Shown piece after piece: positions 1 to 8,297 of a stretch of 13,997 bases of DNA. How positions within the stretch are numbered: the first letter of the stretch is position 1; each line of letters starts with the position of its first letter. Below the pieces are notes generated by a model that had not been told where the DNA came from, ran no database searches, and saw only the letters and a program-made list of their open reading frames with translations. The translations under genes were made by a program, and so were the position numbers. Origin of the DNA: DATEPR01 sp036279295 (GTDB taxonomy: Bacteria > Actinomycetota > Actinomycetes > Mycobacteriales > Pseudonocardiaceae); contig DASUJK010000419.1 of assembly GCA_036279295.1 (NCBI GenBank), positions 1 to 13,997 of the forward strand, given 5' to 3'.

Positions 1-1
1 C

Positions 2-1420
2 TCGTCGGACATCTTCGCCACGCGGATGGGCCCGGACGTCGGCGCCAGTCTGCCGGGTGACCACAACACGGCCAGCGGCTCGCCGCAGGTCGACTGGGCG
101 CAGCACCAGTTCAGCACGAACCTGGACGCATCCACCTTCGACCCGTTCCTGCCGCCCGTCTTCGGCCGGGTCCTCGTGGGTCTGACCACCACCGAGATCG
201 GGGTCCTGCTGCAGGCCGGCGGCCAGCTCAAGAAGCTGGTCGGCGACGCCGTCACCGGGAAGCCGCTGTCCGACCTGTTGACGGAGCTGTTCGAGATCGT
301 CGGCCTCACGGTGATCGACAGCGCGGAGAACATGGCCATCACCGCCGTGGACCTGGGCATCCAGATGCTGGTCGCCATCCGCGACATGATGAACGGCCGC
401 TGGGACGTTCCCGTGCTGACCGCGTTGTACGAGGAGATCATCTGCAAGGGCGACGGCAGCAAGCTCTCACTGCTGGACCTGGCCAGCCTGCTCGCCACGA
501 TCCCGGCGACGGTCCTGGGCAAGCGCGCACTCGACCACAACCTGTTCAGCAAGGCCCAGATCGACGCGATCGACAACGCCCACGACTGGGACACTGCGAT
601 GCGGGCGCTGTCCGTGGCCGCCCCGAAGGCTCGGCTCGCCGCGCTGGGCGCGGAAGCGACGCTCCAGCAGCAGGCGGCGCAGGCGCTCCAGTTGGTCAGT
701 GGCGTACTGCGCCTGGTCACCAGCAGGCTCAGCTTCGCCAAGGACATCGTCGACGTGTCCACCGACGATCCCGGCCTGAGGGCGAAGGCCACCTCGTTGC
801 TGGGCCGGCCGAAGCTCGTCTGTGACTGGATCCTCTACACGGTCGGCCTGGTGGGCGCAAGTCTGCTGCAACCGGAGCACGGCACCGACCGGCAGAATGT
901 CGACCTGGCGATCACGATCGCCGGCTTCGTCCCGCTCGCCCTGGACACGGCCAGGCAGGTGCGCGGCATCCTGGCGGCCGGCAACGGCGGCCCCGGTATC
1001 ACCCTCGAACTGGACCACCCCGACGACGGCCAACCGCTGCCGCCCGGACCGGGGCCCGACCCGGACGAACTCGGCTTCGACGATGTCACCCGGTACGTCG
1101 AGTCGGGCTACGGCGTGGTGGTGCTGATCCTGTCGTTCGTCTCGGTGGGCTTGCAGGCCAAGGAGCCGAGGCCCGCGGAGCTGAGCCCGGCAAAGGACGC
1201 CACGCTGCTGGGCGTGAAGGCCGTCCAGAACGTCCTGGCCGCCTACAGTTCGATCATGGCCTTCGGAGTGGCGACACCGTTCCGGCAGGACCCGGAGGTC
1301 GGCCCGGTCGTGGCAGGCGTCCGCGGTGTCGCGTCGGTGACCCGCGCATCGCTGCAGCTCGGCAGGGCGCTCGCTCAGCTCACCCTCGGTGTGGTCGACA
1401 TGGAGGGGATCGTCCCCTGA
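2..1420 (+). CDS. Unrecognised protein, 5'-truncated by the window edge
   Basis: The reading frame is open from base 2, upstream of the first ATG at 26, so the gene most likely begins outside the window; 472 residues are visible before the TGA at 1418-1420. I do not recognise the family. The visible part is rich in Ala, Leu and Val and looks mostly alpha-helical. A Pro/Gly/Asp-rich linker lies at about bases 1018-1074. Hydrophobic stretches lie near 830-870, 900-945 and 1110-1155 and could be membrane helices or buried helices. No catalytic motif, nucleotide-binding loop or repeat is evident. Codon third positions are strongly G/C in this frame, so it is a real gene. It is followed by a hairpin and then by the LAL regulator on the same strand. 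Its link to the peptide cluster is unknown; it may simply mark the cluster border. Confidence 0.75.
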   Translation, partial: SSDIFATRMGPDVGASLPGDHNTASGSPQVDWAQHQFSTNLDASTFDPFLPPVFGRVLVGLTTTEIGVLLQAGGQLKKLVGDAVTGKPLSDLLTELFEIVGLTVIDSAENMAITAVDLGIQMLVAIRDMMNGRWDVPVLTALYEEIICKGDGSKLSLLDLASLLATIPATVLGKRALDHNLFSKAQIDAIDNAHDWDTAMRALSVAAPKARLAALGAEATLQQQAAQALQLVSGVLRLVTSRLSFAKDIVDVSTDDPGLRAKATSLLGRPKLVCDWILYTVGLVGASLLQPEHGTDRQNVDLAITIAGFVPLALDTARQVRGILAAGNGGPGITLELDHPDDGQPLPPGPGPDPDELGFDDVTRYVESGYGVVVLILSFVSVGLQAKEPRPAELSPAKDATLLGVKAVQNVLAAYSSIMAFGVATPFRQDPEVGPVVAGVRGVASVTRASLQLGRALAQLTLGVVDMEGIVP

Positions 1421-1445
1421 GGACGGGTCGGCAGCGCCCTCGATC

Positions 1446-1463
1446 GCAGGCGTGACCGCCTGC
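1446..1463 (+). terminator. Hairpin after the first gene, possible terminator
   Basis: A perfect 7-bp stem GCAGGCG / CGCCTGC with a 4-base loop (TGAC) lies 25 bases after the stop codon of the upstream gene. No T-tract follows, so it is not a classical intrinsic terminator, although tractless hairpins are common terminator candidates in actinomycetes. It may equally be a structural element in the leader of the LAL gene. Confidence 0.4.
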
Positions 1464-1464
1464 C

Positions 1465-1530
1465 AACCCAGGGATTCGGGCATCAGGGTGATCACTCCGG
1501 TATCCGCCCATTCGCCTGTGTCCCTGGGTT
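1465..1530. promoter_or_regulatory. 10-bp inverted repeat upstream of the LAL regulator
   Basis: AACCCAGGGA at 1465-1474 is repeated exactly in inverted orientation as TCCCTGGGTT at 1521-1530, with 46 bases between. The right arm ends 12 bases before the GTG start of the regulator. An 8-bp palindrome GTGATCAC sits between the arms at 1488-1495. TACGGT at 1531-1536 resembles a -10 element and is about 7 bases before the GTG, so a leaderless transcript is possible; no good -35 element is seen. A regulator-binding role is inference. Confidence 0.35.
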
Positions 1531-1542
1531 TACGGTGTCGGG

Positions 1543-4287
1543 GTGCTGCTGGAGCGGGACGGGGAGATGGCGGCGCTGCGGTCGGCCATGACGGCGGCCG
1601 GTGCCGGTGAGGGCGGCCTGATGATCATCGCGGGTCCGCCGGGCATGGGGAAGACGGGGTTGCTCGCCGCCGCCGTCGACCATGCCCGTGCGACGGGGCT
1701 GCGGGTGCTGGCCGGCTGCGGCCGGGAGCTGGAACGGGAGATCGCCCTGGGCGTGGCGGTCGAACTGCTCGCACCACCCGTCGCCGCGGCCGATCCGGAG
1801 GAACGCCCCGGGTTGCTGGCAGGGCCGGCTGCCGCGGCCGCGCCACTGGTCCTCGGCCGGGCCACGTACCCCGCGCCGGACTCGATGCTGCTCGGGCTGT
1901 GCTGGCTGGCGGCCAATCTGGCCGCGTCGGCACCACTGCTGATGGCCGTGGACGACGCGCAGTGGGCGGACGCCGCGTCACTGCGCTTCCTCGCCATGCT
2001 CGCCGACCGGGCGTCCACGTTGCCGTTGGTACTGGTGATCGCGGTCCGCGACGGTGCCGAGGCGCCGAGGCTGCTGCTCACCCACCCGAAGGCGACGCTG
2101 CTCCGGCCGGCCCCGCTGTCCGGGGCCGCGGTGGGCCACCTGGTGGCTGCGGCGTTTCCCGCTGCCGATGACGCGCTCGTCGACACGGTCGGCTACGCCA
2201 GCGGCGGTAACCCGTTCCTGGTCGGCGAACTGCTGCGCTCCTTGCAGGCCGACGGTGGGCCACCACGGCCGGGTGCGGTCGCCGGTCTGGTACCCGGCAC
2301 GGTGCTGCGTTCGGTGCTCGCGCGGATGGCCCGGCTGCCCGCCGACACGGCCGTGCTGGCGACCTCGATCGCGGTGCTCGGCGACGGCACGCCGCTGTCC
2401 AGGGCGGCCACGCACGCCGGTCTGGACCTGGTCACGGCGGAACACGCCGCCGACCGGTTGGCCACGGCATGCCTTGTGCGGCCGGGTAATCCGCTGACCT
2501 TCGCGCATCCGCTGATCGGTGCCGCCGTGCACGCCGACCTGCCGCCGTTCGCGAGATCCCGCGCCCACCGGCGGGCCGCCGACCTGCTGTCCGCCGACCG
2601 CGCGGGGCCCGACCGGGTGGCGGGGCACCTGCTGGTCGTGGAGCCCGAGGGCGACCCGTGGGTGGTCGACATGCTGCGGGACGCGGCCGACACGGCACTG
2701 CGCCGCGGCGATCCCACTGCCGCGGCCCGCCTGCTGACCCGCGCGCTGGCCGAACCACCGTCGCCGGCCACGCGCGGCCGGCTGCTGGTCGCCCTGGCCC
2801 GCGCCCAGCTCACCGCGGGCGATCCGGCGGCCCTGGCATCGCTGACCGAAGGCCTGGACCTCCTCGACCGGGCCGACCGCACCCTGCGCGCCCAAGCGTT
2901 CACGTTGCTCGCCCAGGTCTACAAAGGACTTGATGACCCGGACGGCGCGGTCGGCGCGTGGGAGGCCGCCCTGGAGCTTTACGAACCGGGTGGCCCGGAC
3001 TGGCAGGACGTCCTCGCCGGCTACCTGACGACGACCATGTTCCACCCGGCGACCCGCGAACGCGCCGAACGACACCTGTGCCTGGACTCGCCTCCGGCCA
3101 GCCGCTGCCTGGCCGCCCACGTGACGTTGCGCCTCGCACTGGCCGGCGAGCCACCCGGACGGGTGCTGGCACTGGCCGAGCACGCCTTGGCCGACGACCC
3201 GCTGCTGGAACCCGGAGGTGGCTCCGGCGCGCTCATGGCGTTGGTCGTGCACGCCCTGGTCATCGCAGGCGAACTGGTCGCCGCCGAACAGGCGGCCGAC
3301 GCGGCGCTGACCGCGGCCGGCCGGCGCGGCGACATCCTGGCCCACGGCTACGCCAGCTACCACCGTGCCCTGGCCCGGTTGCGCCGCGGCCGGTTGGCCG
3401 CGGCATTGGCCGACCTGGAAGCGGCGCAACTGCCCTACACGGTCGGCTGGACCGCCGCCGCCGGCTGGAACGGCTGGCTGGCCGCCCAGATCTACCTCGA
3501 ACACGGTGACCTGGCCACGGCGCACCAGGTCCTGCGGCAGGCCGACGAACGGCCGGCCGACTCCATGGAGACCGCGCTCGCGAGCCACGTGCGGGCCCAA
3601 CTCGCCCTCGCCCGTGGCGACAGCGCGGCAGCGTTGGACCTGGCCACCACGGCGGGCCTGCGGCTGCACGAGTACTACGGTGTCGACCACCCGGGGCTGC
3701 TGCCGTGGCGTACCACGGCGGCGCTGGCCGCCCGCCACGCCGGCGACCACGACCAGGCCCAGCTCCTGGCGGCCGCCGCTCTGGACCGGGCGCACGCGGT
3801 CGGGATCTCACAGGCTGTCGGCACGGCACAGCGCGTCGCCGGCCTGGTCGCTCGGCCCACCGACATCACGGCGCTCACCGAGGCCACCGCGACCCTCAGC
3901 CGCTCCCCGGCCGCCCTGGAACACGCCCGTGCACTCGCCGACCTCGGCACGGCGCTGCGCAGGTCCGGTGACATGGCGTGCCGGCAACCGTTGCGCCAGG
4001 CCCTGGCTATCGCCGAGCAGGCCAAGGCCCGCCCGCTGGCCGACCGTGTCCGCTCCGAACTGCACGCGCTCGGCATCCGTCCACGAAGGACGGTGCTGAC
4101 CGGTGTCGACGCGCTGACCCCGGCGGAGGGTCGGGTCGCGCTGCTCGCGTCGCACGGCATGAGCAACCGCCAGATCGCCCAGACCCTGTTCATCACGGCC
4201 AAGACCGTGGAAACCCACCTGGCGCGCGCCTACCGCAAACTGGCCATCACCAATCGCGCCGAGCTCGCCGGAGTTCTCACCTCGTAG
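1543..4287 (+). CDS. LAL-family LuxR transcriptional regulator
   Basis: A 914-residue protein of the large ATP-binding LuxR (LAL) class, which switches on secondary-metabolite operons, polyketide and peptide clusters in particular, in actinomycetes. The N-terminus carries a Walker A loop GPPGMGKT (residues 31-38) and a Walker B-like LLMAVDDAQWAD segment (about 132-143). The long middle (about 250-850) is Ala/Leu-rich and helical, like TPR-type sensor regions. The last 57 residues (858-914) form a LuxR/GerE helix-turn-helix with the signature LTPAEGRVALLASHG and the recognition-helix region TAKTVETHLARAYRKL. Length is normal for the family. The start is GTG at 1543: an in-frame TGA lies at 1489-1491 and no other ATG or GTG occurs in between. 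No Shine-Dalgarno sequence is visible, so translation may be leaderless. It ends 26 bases from the convergent operon and is the best candidate for a pathway-specific activator here; its targets are not shown by the sequence. Confidence 0.93.
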   Translation: MLLERDGEMAALRSAMTAAGAGEGGLMIIAGPPGMGKTGLLAAAVDHARATGLRVLAGCGRELEREIALGVAVELLAPPVAAADPEERPGLLAGPAAAAAPLVLGRATYPAPDSMLLGLCWLAANLAASAPLLMAVDDAQWADAASLRFLAMLADRASTLPLVLVIAVRDGAEAPRLLLTHPKATLLRPAPLSGAAVGHLVAAAFPAADDALVDTVGYASGGNPFLVGELLRSLQADGGPPRPGAVAGLVPGTVLRSVLARMARLPADTAVLATSIAVLGDGTPLSRAATHAGLDLVTAEHAADRLATACLVRPGNPLTFAHPLIGAAVHADLPPFARSRAHRRAADLLSADRAGPDRVAGHLLVVEPEGDPWVVDMLRDAADTALRRGDPTAAARLLTRALAEPPSPATRGRLLVALARAQLTAGDPAALASLTEGLDLLDRADRTLRAQAFTLLAQVYKGLDDPDGAVGAWEAALELYEPGGPDWQDVLAGYLTTTMFHPATRERAERHLCLDSPPASRCLAAHVTLRLALAGEPPGRVLALAEHALADDPLLEPGGGSGALMALVVHALVIAGELVAAEQAADAALTAAGRRGDILAHGYASYHRALARLRRGRLAAALADLEAAQLPYTVGWTAAAGWNGWLAAQIYLEHGDLATAHQVLRQADERPADSMETALASHVRAQLALARGDSAAALDLATTAGLRLHEYYGVDHPGLLPWRTTAALAARHAGDHDQAQLLAAAALDRAHAVGISQAVGTAQRVAGLVARPTDITALTEATATLSRSPAALEHARALADLGTALRRSGDMACRQPLRQALAIAEQAKARPLADRVRSELHALGIRPRRTVLTGVDALTPAEGRVALLASHGMSNRQIAQTLFITAKTVETHLARAYRKLAITNRAELAGVLTS

Positions 4288-4313
4288 GCAGCGCGGCCCG
4301 TACCGTTCGAGGT

Positions 4314-4827
4314 TCAGCAGTGGAACGTAGCGCCGCGGGTCCAGCTGATGACGAAGAACCAGCCCAGGATCCAGATCGTCCCAGAAAAGTCGAGTCTGGT
4401 GGAGCCGTCGCCCCTGTCAGTACCGCAGCGACGCGACGACCAGTTTTCGAGCAACTGTTGGGCGACACCGGTGTTGACGGCTGATGGCCGTAGTAAGCTG
4501 ATCGATCGCCGCAGGTACTGCTCGGCCAGGCGGGCCTTGGCGTCGGGCAGCGCCGGGATTCCGTGTGGCCACCAGCTCGACGCCGGCTCCCAGGTGTGCG
4601 CTCGGGAGGTCCACGCCGCGATGGCCGAGCCGCGAGTGGCCAGCGCCCGTTCGACCGGCGACTCCAGCGACCGCAGCCAGCGCGAGCATCTGGTCCAGTG
4701 TGCGGTCCTCGTGGAGCACGCTGGCGATGTCCTTGATCGACAGCGACGGGCAGCGGGCGGGCACGGAAAGGTACACGGTGGCCGGGCCCGTCGACTTTCG
4801 GTGCCACACCGCATGAACCATTGCCAC
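4314..4827 (-). pseudogene. Small unknown gene with an apparent frameshift
   Basis: Two overlapping minus-strand frames each look coding over only part of their length. From GTG 4827 to about 4678 the first frame has G/C-ending codons and a plausible protein (MAMVHAVWHRKSTGPATVYL at the start). From about 4673 the frame one base off takes over, with the same codon bias (RSLESPVERALATRGSAIAA), and runs to a TGA at 4314. Joining them needs removal of one base near 4674-4677 and gives a protein of about 170 residues. The last 60 or so residues have weaker codon bias and include a Trp/Phe/Ile-rich hydrophobic stretch near the C-terminus; the true end may be earlier. A TTA codon lies at 4496-4494. 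I do not recognise the family. The start is 23 bases after the antiporter stop, so it is probably the last gene of the operon. It is either a decayed gene or one affected by a sequence error. Confidence 0.45.
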
Positions 4828-4850
4828 CGGCCGACATCGGCAGCGGGCTG

Positions 4851-6112
4851 TCAGGTGCGGCTCGTGGCGAGATCGGTTGTCGGCGACTCGTGGCGCGGGC
4901 CCAGGTCGTTCAGGATGCTGTCGTCCGGGCAGAACAGCCGCAGCAACGGGCCGGCGAGCGAGGTGGTGACCACGGTCATCAGCACCATCAACGAGTACAG
5001 CTCCTGATCCAGCAGGCCGCCTGGAGGCCGACGGAGAGGATCACCAGTTCGGTCAGGCCACGGGTGTTCAGCAGCGTCGCCAGGGCCGCCGCCTGCCGGG
5101 GCCGGATGCTGAGCGACCTGGCCGCTGCGAACACGCCGCCGAACTTCCCGCCCATCGCGACCAGCATGATCAGGCCGAACCAGGCCAGATCGCGGTCGTC
5201 GATCTTCGACAGGTCGACCTGCAGGCCGGTGATGACGAAGTAGACGGGCATCAACAGGGTGATGCCCATCCGCCGCACGCTGCGCAGGATCTCGGCGCGT
5301 ACGGCCTCGTAGTTGTCCTTCGGGAGCAGCAGTCCGAACAGGAACGCACCGAAGATGAAGTGCATGCCGACCCACTGGGTCACCGCGCCGGACACCAGCA
5401 ACCCCACCAGGACGACCGCGAACAGCCCGGCCGTGCTGTCGTCGGCCCCGGCCTTCGCCATCAACCGGCGGAGCAGCGGCCGGGCGAGGAACAGGACGAG
5501 GACGAACGGTGGCACGACGAGGAATCGCCACTGCTGGGTCTGTTCACCGGCGAGCAACGTGACCACGGCGAGCAGCGACCACGCGAGCACGTCACCCACC
5601 GCGGCACACGACACGGCGAGGTGTCCGACCGCGGTCCGGCCGATGCGCCGGTCGTACAAGATCCGGGCCAGCACGGGCAGTGCGGTCACCGACATCGTAA
5701 GGCCGAGAAAGAGGATGAACGCCGCGGTGTGGCTGGTCGGTTGGCTGGACCGCAGAGCGCGGGCCAACAGCAGACCGAAGCCGAACGAAGGGATGACGGA
5801 CCCGACCGAAACCCACGCGATGGCCCGACTGGTGCCGCGGAGCAGCCGCCGGTCCAGTTCCAGACCCACTGTGAACATGAACAGCAGGACACCCAGGTTG
5901 GCGAATCCCGACAGGAGCGGTCGGACCGCCGAGGGGAACAGCACCGTCGTGATCGCGCCGTGGAACAGTGTCGGCCCGACGACGATGCCGGCGATGATCT
6001 CGCCGATCACCGAGGGCTGATCGAAACGGCGGGCCAGCTTGCCGAGCAGGCGGGACAGCACGAAGACGAATGCCAGATCCAGCAACAGGGCGGCCGTATG
6101 GTCCGCAGTCAT
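4851..6112 (-). CDS. Kef/CPA2-type cation:proton antiporter, single-base frameshift near its 3' end
   Basis: A multi-spanning inner-membrane protein of the CPA2 monovalent cation:proton antiporter family (Na+ or K+ for H+). The ATG at 6112 is followed by a hydrophobic helix, then FDQPSVIGEIIAGIVVGPTL, a family hallmark, then about ten more membrane segments and the conserved NTRGLTELVIL. The uninterrupted frame stops at 4988 (374 residues) with an atypical tail after VGLQA. One base off, the expected family C-terminus continues (GLLDQELYSLMVLMTVVTTS) to a stop at 4851. Restoring one G in the GCGGCC stretch near 5017-5021 joins the frames into about 420 residues, a normal length. The start lies four bases after the stop of the transferase gene, with GTGAGG overlapping that stop, so translation is coupled. 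In a halogenated-peptide cluster it may serve ion homeostasis, export or self-protection; this is inference. As written, the last membrane helix is lost. Confidence 0.8.
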
Positions 6113-6116
6113 GTCC

Positions 6117-7319
6117 TCACGCCCCCGTTGCCCGGACCGCCGTCGTGTGCCGCGCCATGAAGTCGACCGCGACCCGCATCAGCGGGACGTCGGCGCTGAA
6201 CAGTGAGATGTGGTTGCCGTGCTCGGCCACCCGCAACTGCCCGGCCGACAGGCCGTCGGCGACCCGTCGTGACCCGTCCGGGTGTGCGATGTCGTCGTCC
6301 TGACTCGTGACCACCAACGCGGGCTGCGCCACCATGGGGAGGTATTGGCCGACGTCCGTGCTGGTGATGGCGCTGTTGAGCCGGCAGTACTGGTAGAGCA
6401 GGTTCGCGTTGGCGTAGGGATAGAGCAGCAGGTGCGCCAGGCCTTCCGGCACATCCGTCAGCATCACCTGGCAGAACGCCGCGTGCACGGCGGCCGCAGC
6501 GGCGGGACTGGCAGCGGCCAGTCCCATCAGGTCGACCAGATTCCGCTGATGTGTCGTCTTCGGACAGCCGTCGGCGAACTCGTAGGCGCCGTGCCACAGG
6601 CCAAGTGTGGCGATCAGGTCCGGTCGCGCGGCGGCCGCGGCCAGTGCGATCACCGCGCCGCCGCACAACCCGATCACGTGCGCCCTCGGCACGTCGTAGT
6701 AGGCCATCACCTGACACAGGTCGCTCACCTGCGCCGCCGTGCTGACCGTGCAGTCGCCCAGTTCGTCGACCGCGCCGAACAGGCCACGGCTCTCCCAGAC
6801 GAGCACCCGCCGGTCGACGGACAGGTAGCGGATCCACGGTTCGATGAGCGCGGCCGGCATGCCACACGCGGGCACGATGACCACGGCCTCGTCGGCCGAG
6901 CCCGCGCTGTAGGCGCTGAGGGGTACGCCGTCGACCGACATGACCGTGTCCCGCCGGCAGAACCGTTCGAAGCCGTCGTCCAGCGACTCGGTGATGATCC
7001 GGTCCAGTTCGCCGGTCGGGTCCGGCGGCCAGGCCGCCTGTGCTGCGAGGGCCAACCGTTCGCTGACCACCCGTTCGAACACCTGGAGTCGGTCGAATTC
7101 CACGTGTCGGGTCAGTGCCAGGCCGGTGAGCCCCAGCTGATCGGAGATCCGGTCCACCAGCCGGGCCGCCGACATCCACTGTCCGGTGGACCAGTTGGTC
7201 ACGTGGTGGCCGACGGGTACCACGCGAACCGGCGTTGGCAGCCGCTCCACCACCGGCCGCAGGGACTGCACCGCCGCCGCCAGCCGTGCGACGGCATCCC
7301 TCATGGCGGTGTCCAGCAT
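6117..7319 (-). CDS. SyrC/CmaE-type aminoacyl transferase (alpha/beta hydrolase fold, Cys nucleophile)
   Basis: A 400-residue protein with an N-terminal extension of about 120 residues and a C-terminal alpha/beta-hydrolase domain. The nucleophile elbow is GLCGGA at residues 217-222, so the usual serine is Cys219. Acid and base candidates are Asp341-343 (SQDDDIAHP) and His370 (EHGNHISLF). SyrC (syringomycin) and CmaE (coronamic acid) have the same fold with an active-site Cys and carry chlorinated or cyclopropyl aminoacyl groups from one carrier protein to another; the Cys position here is close to the one I recall for SyrC (Cys224). Its place directly after the SyrB2-like halogenase supports the same role: taking 4-chlorothreonine from the free carrier protein to an NRPS carrier domain. 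ATG 7319 is preceded by GAGG with 7-base spacing; the gene starts 28 bases after the halogenase stop. A thioesterase releasing free chlorothreonine is the alternative. Confidence 0.85.
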   Translation of the reverse strand: MLDTAMRDAVARLAAAVQSLRPVVERLPTPVRVVPVGHHVTNWSTGQWMSAARLVDRISDQLGLTGLALTRHVEFDRLQVFERVVSERLALAAQAAWPPDPTGELDRIITESLDDGFERFCRRDTVMSVDGVPLSAYSAGSADEAVVIVPACGMPAALIEPWIRYLSVDRRVLVWESRGLFGAVDELGDCTVSTAAQVSDLCQVMAYYDVPRAHVIGLCGGAVIALAAAAARPDLIATLGLWHGAYEFADGCPKTTHQRNLVDLMGLAAASPAAAAAVHAAFCQVMLTDVPEGLAHLLLYPYANANLLYQYCRLNSAITSTDVGQYLPMVAQPALVVTSQDDDIAHPDGSRRVADGLSAGQLRVAEHGNHISLFSADVPLMRVAVDFMARHTTAVRATGA

Positions 7320-7347
7320 TCGGCGACCTCTTTCGGACGGTCCTGGA

Positions 7348-8295
7348 TCAGCGGGTCCGGAACCTGTGGCCGCGGGTGGTGGTCTCCACCCGACGGTTGT
7401 GGTCGAACCGGTCCTGCCCCGAGACCAGGACCGTGCCGTAGTTGGCGAGACTGACCGTGCCGCCGTACTCCTCGACGTCCTCGGTGTCCGGGTAGACCTG
7501 CACGGACGTCGGCACGTACCGGCCGGCGAAACCGAGCCGCATCTCCTTGTCCATCGCGACGTGCGGCTTGGAGGCGTGCATCAGGGTCGACCAGAACAGG
7601 ATGGCCTCGCCCGGCCGCATCACCATCGGCACCGCGCCGGCCTCGTCGGGGCGCCAGTCCGGGTCGATCTGGAGTTCCCGGTAGTCGTAGCCGTAGAAGC
7701 CGCGCTGGATGCCGTCCTTGGCCTGCGCGTTGATCTTCGTCGGCTGGTAGTGCATCTTCTTGGTCTCGTCGTAGTGCATCGTGTTGTGCGAGCCGGGGAT
7801 GAACTGGAGGCAGCCGGTGTCCATGGCCGCTTCGGTGAACGCCGTCCACACGGTGATGGTGCCGCCGAAGTCGGCACCGTCGTCCGGCCACACGATCTGC
7901 GGCTTGCCGGAAGCGAAGGCGAACGTGTCCGCCTGGTGCCAGTCCGTGCCCTCGTCCCCCGGGTACTTCGGGAAGAACTCGGAGCGCCAGCAGAGCACGT
8001 CCGGCCCGAGCACGCTGCTCACCCGGTCCACGATCTCCGGCCGGCAGATGTGGTCGGCCAGGAACGTGGAGTCGAGGTGGCGGTCGTAGTTCGCGATGTT
8101 CGTGTTCCCGGCCTTGGCATCGCCCTCGTCGTACACGCTCCCGCTGCGGTCCATCAACCGCAGCCGCTCGCGTCGCCAGAGCTTCCGCATCTCGTCCACT
8201 TCGTACACCTTGAACGGCCCCATGTAGCCGAGCTCGTGGAAGCGGGCGACCTCCTCGGCGGTGGGTGTGAACCGCCGCTCCTGGGTGAGTGCCAT
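7348..8295 (-). CDS. SyrB2-type non-heme Fe(II)/2-oxoglutarate halogenase
   Basis: A 315-residue member of the phytanoyl-CoA dioxygenase superfamily that strongly resembles SyrB2, the threonyl-S-carrier chlorinase of syringomycin biosynthesis, along its whole length; shared stretches include NIANYDRHLD, HICRPEI, EFFPKYPGDEGTDWHQADTF, GGTITVWTAFT and EEYGG. The iron site reads H120-Q121-A122 with the distal His at 240. Hydroxylases have HxD/E here; the Ala leaves a coordination site for chloride and is diagnostic of the halogenase subgroup (SyrB2 H116/A118/H235). Arg253 or Arg259 in MRLGFAGRYVP should hold 2-oxoglutarate. Expected reaction: radical chlorination of the C4 methyl group of L-threonine while tethered to the carrier protein, using Fe(II), O2, 2-oxoglutarate and chloride. 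The start ATG is two bases after the carrier-protein stop, and its AAGGAG ribosome-binding site lies inside that gene, so the two are translationally coupled. Confidence 0.95.
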   Translation of the reverse strand: MALTQERRFTPTAEEVARFHELGYMGPFKVYEVDEMRKLWRRERLRLMDRSGSVYDEGDAKAGNTNIANYDRHLDSTFLADHICRPEIVDRVSSVLGPDVLCWRSEFFPKYPGDEGTDWHQADTFAFASGKPQIVWPDDGADFGGTITVWTAFTEAAMDTGCLQFIPGSHNTMHYDETKKMHYQPTKINAQAKDGIQRGFYGYDYRELQIDPDWRPDEAGAVPMVMRPGEAILFWSTLMHASKPHVAMDKEMRLGFAGRYVPTSVQVYPDTEDVEEYGGTVSLANYGTVLVSGQDRFDHNRRVETTTRGHRFRTR

Positions 8296-8297
8296 GG

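Noticed and set aside
1978..3795. 605-residue open frame on the minus strand across the LAL gene
   Set aside because: It is opposite a clear LAL protein with Walker and HTH motifs. The antisense translation is low-complexity Gly/Arg/Gln and is a by-product of high GC.
4348..5007. 219-residue plus-strand open frame
   Set aside because: Its codon third positions are not G/C-biased, and it overlaps the antiporter C-terminus and the coding-like minus-strand gene.
6117..7319. Type II thioesterase or ordinary serine esterase
   Set aside because: The nucleophile is Cys rather than Ser, the N-terminal extension is long, and it follows a halogenase as SyrC/CmaE-type transferases do. Hydrolytic release is still not excluded.
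7348..8295. Phytanoyl-CoA dioxygenase-type hydroxylase
   Set aside because: The iron-ligand Asp is Ala122, and the whole protein resembles SyrB2 more than hydroxylases of the superfamily.
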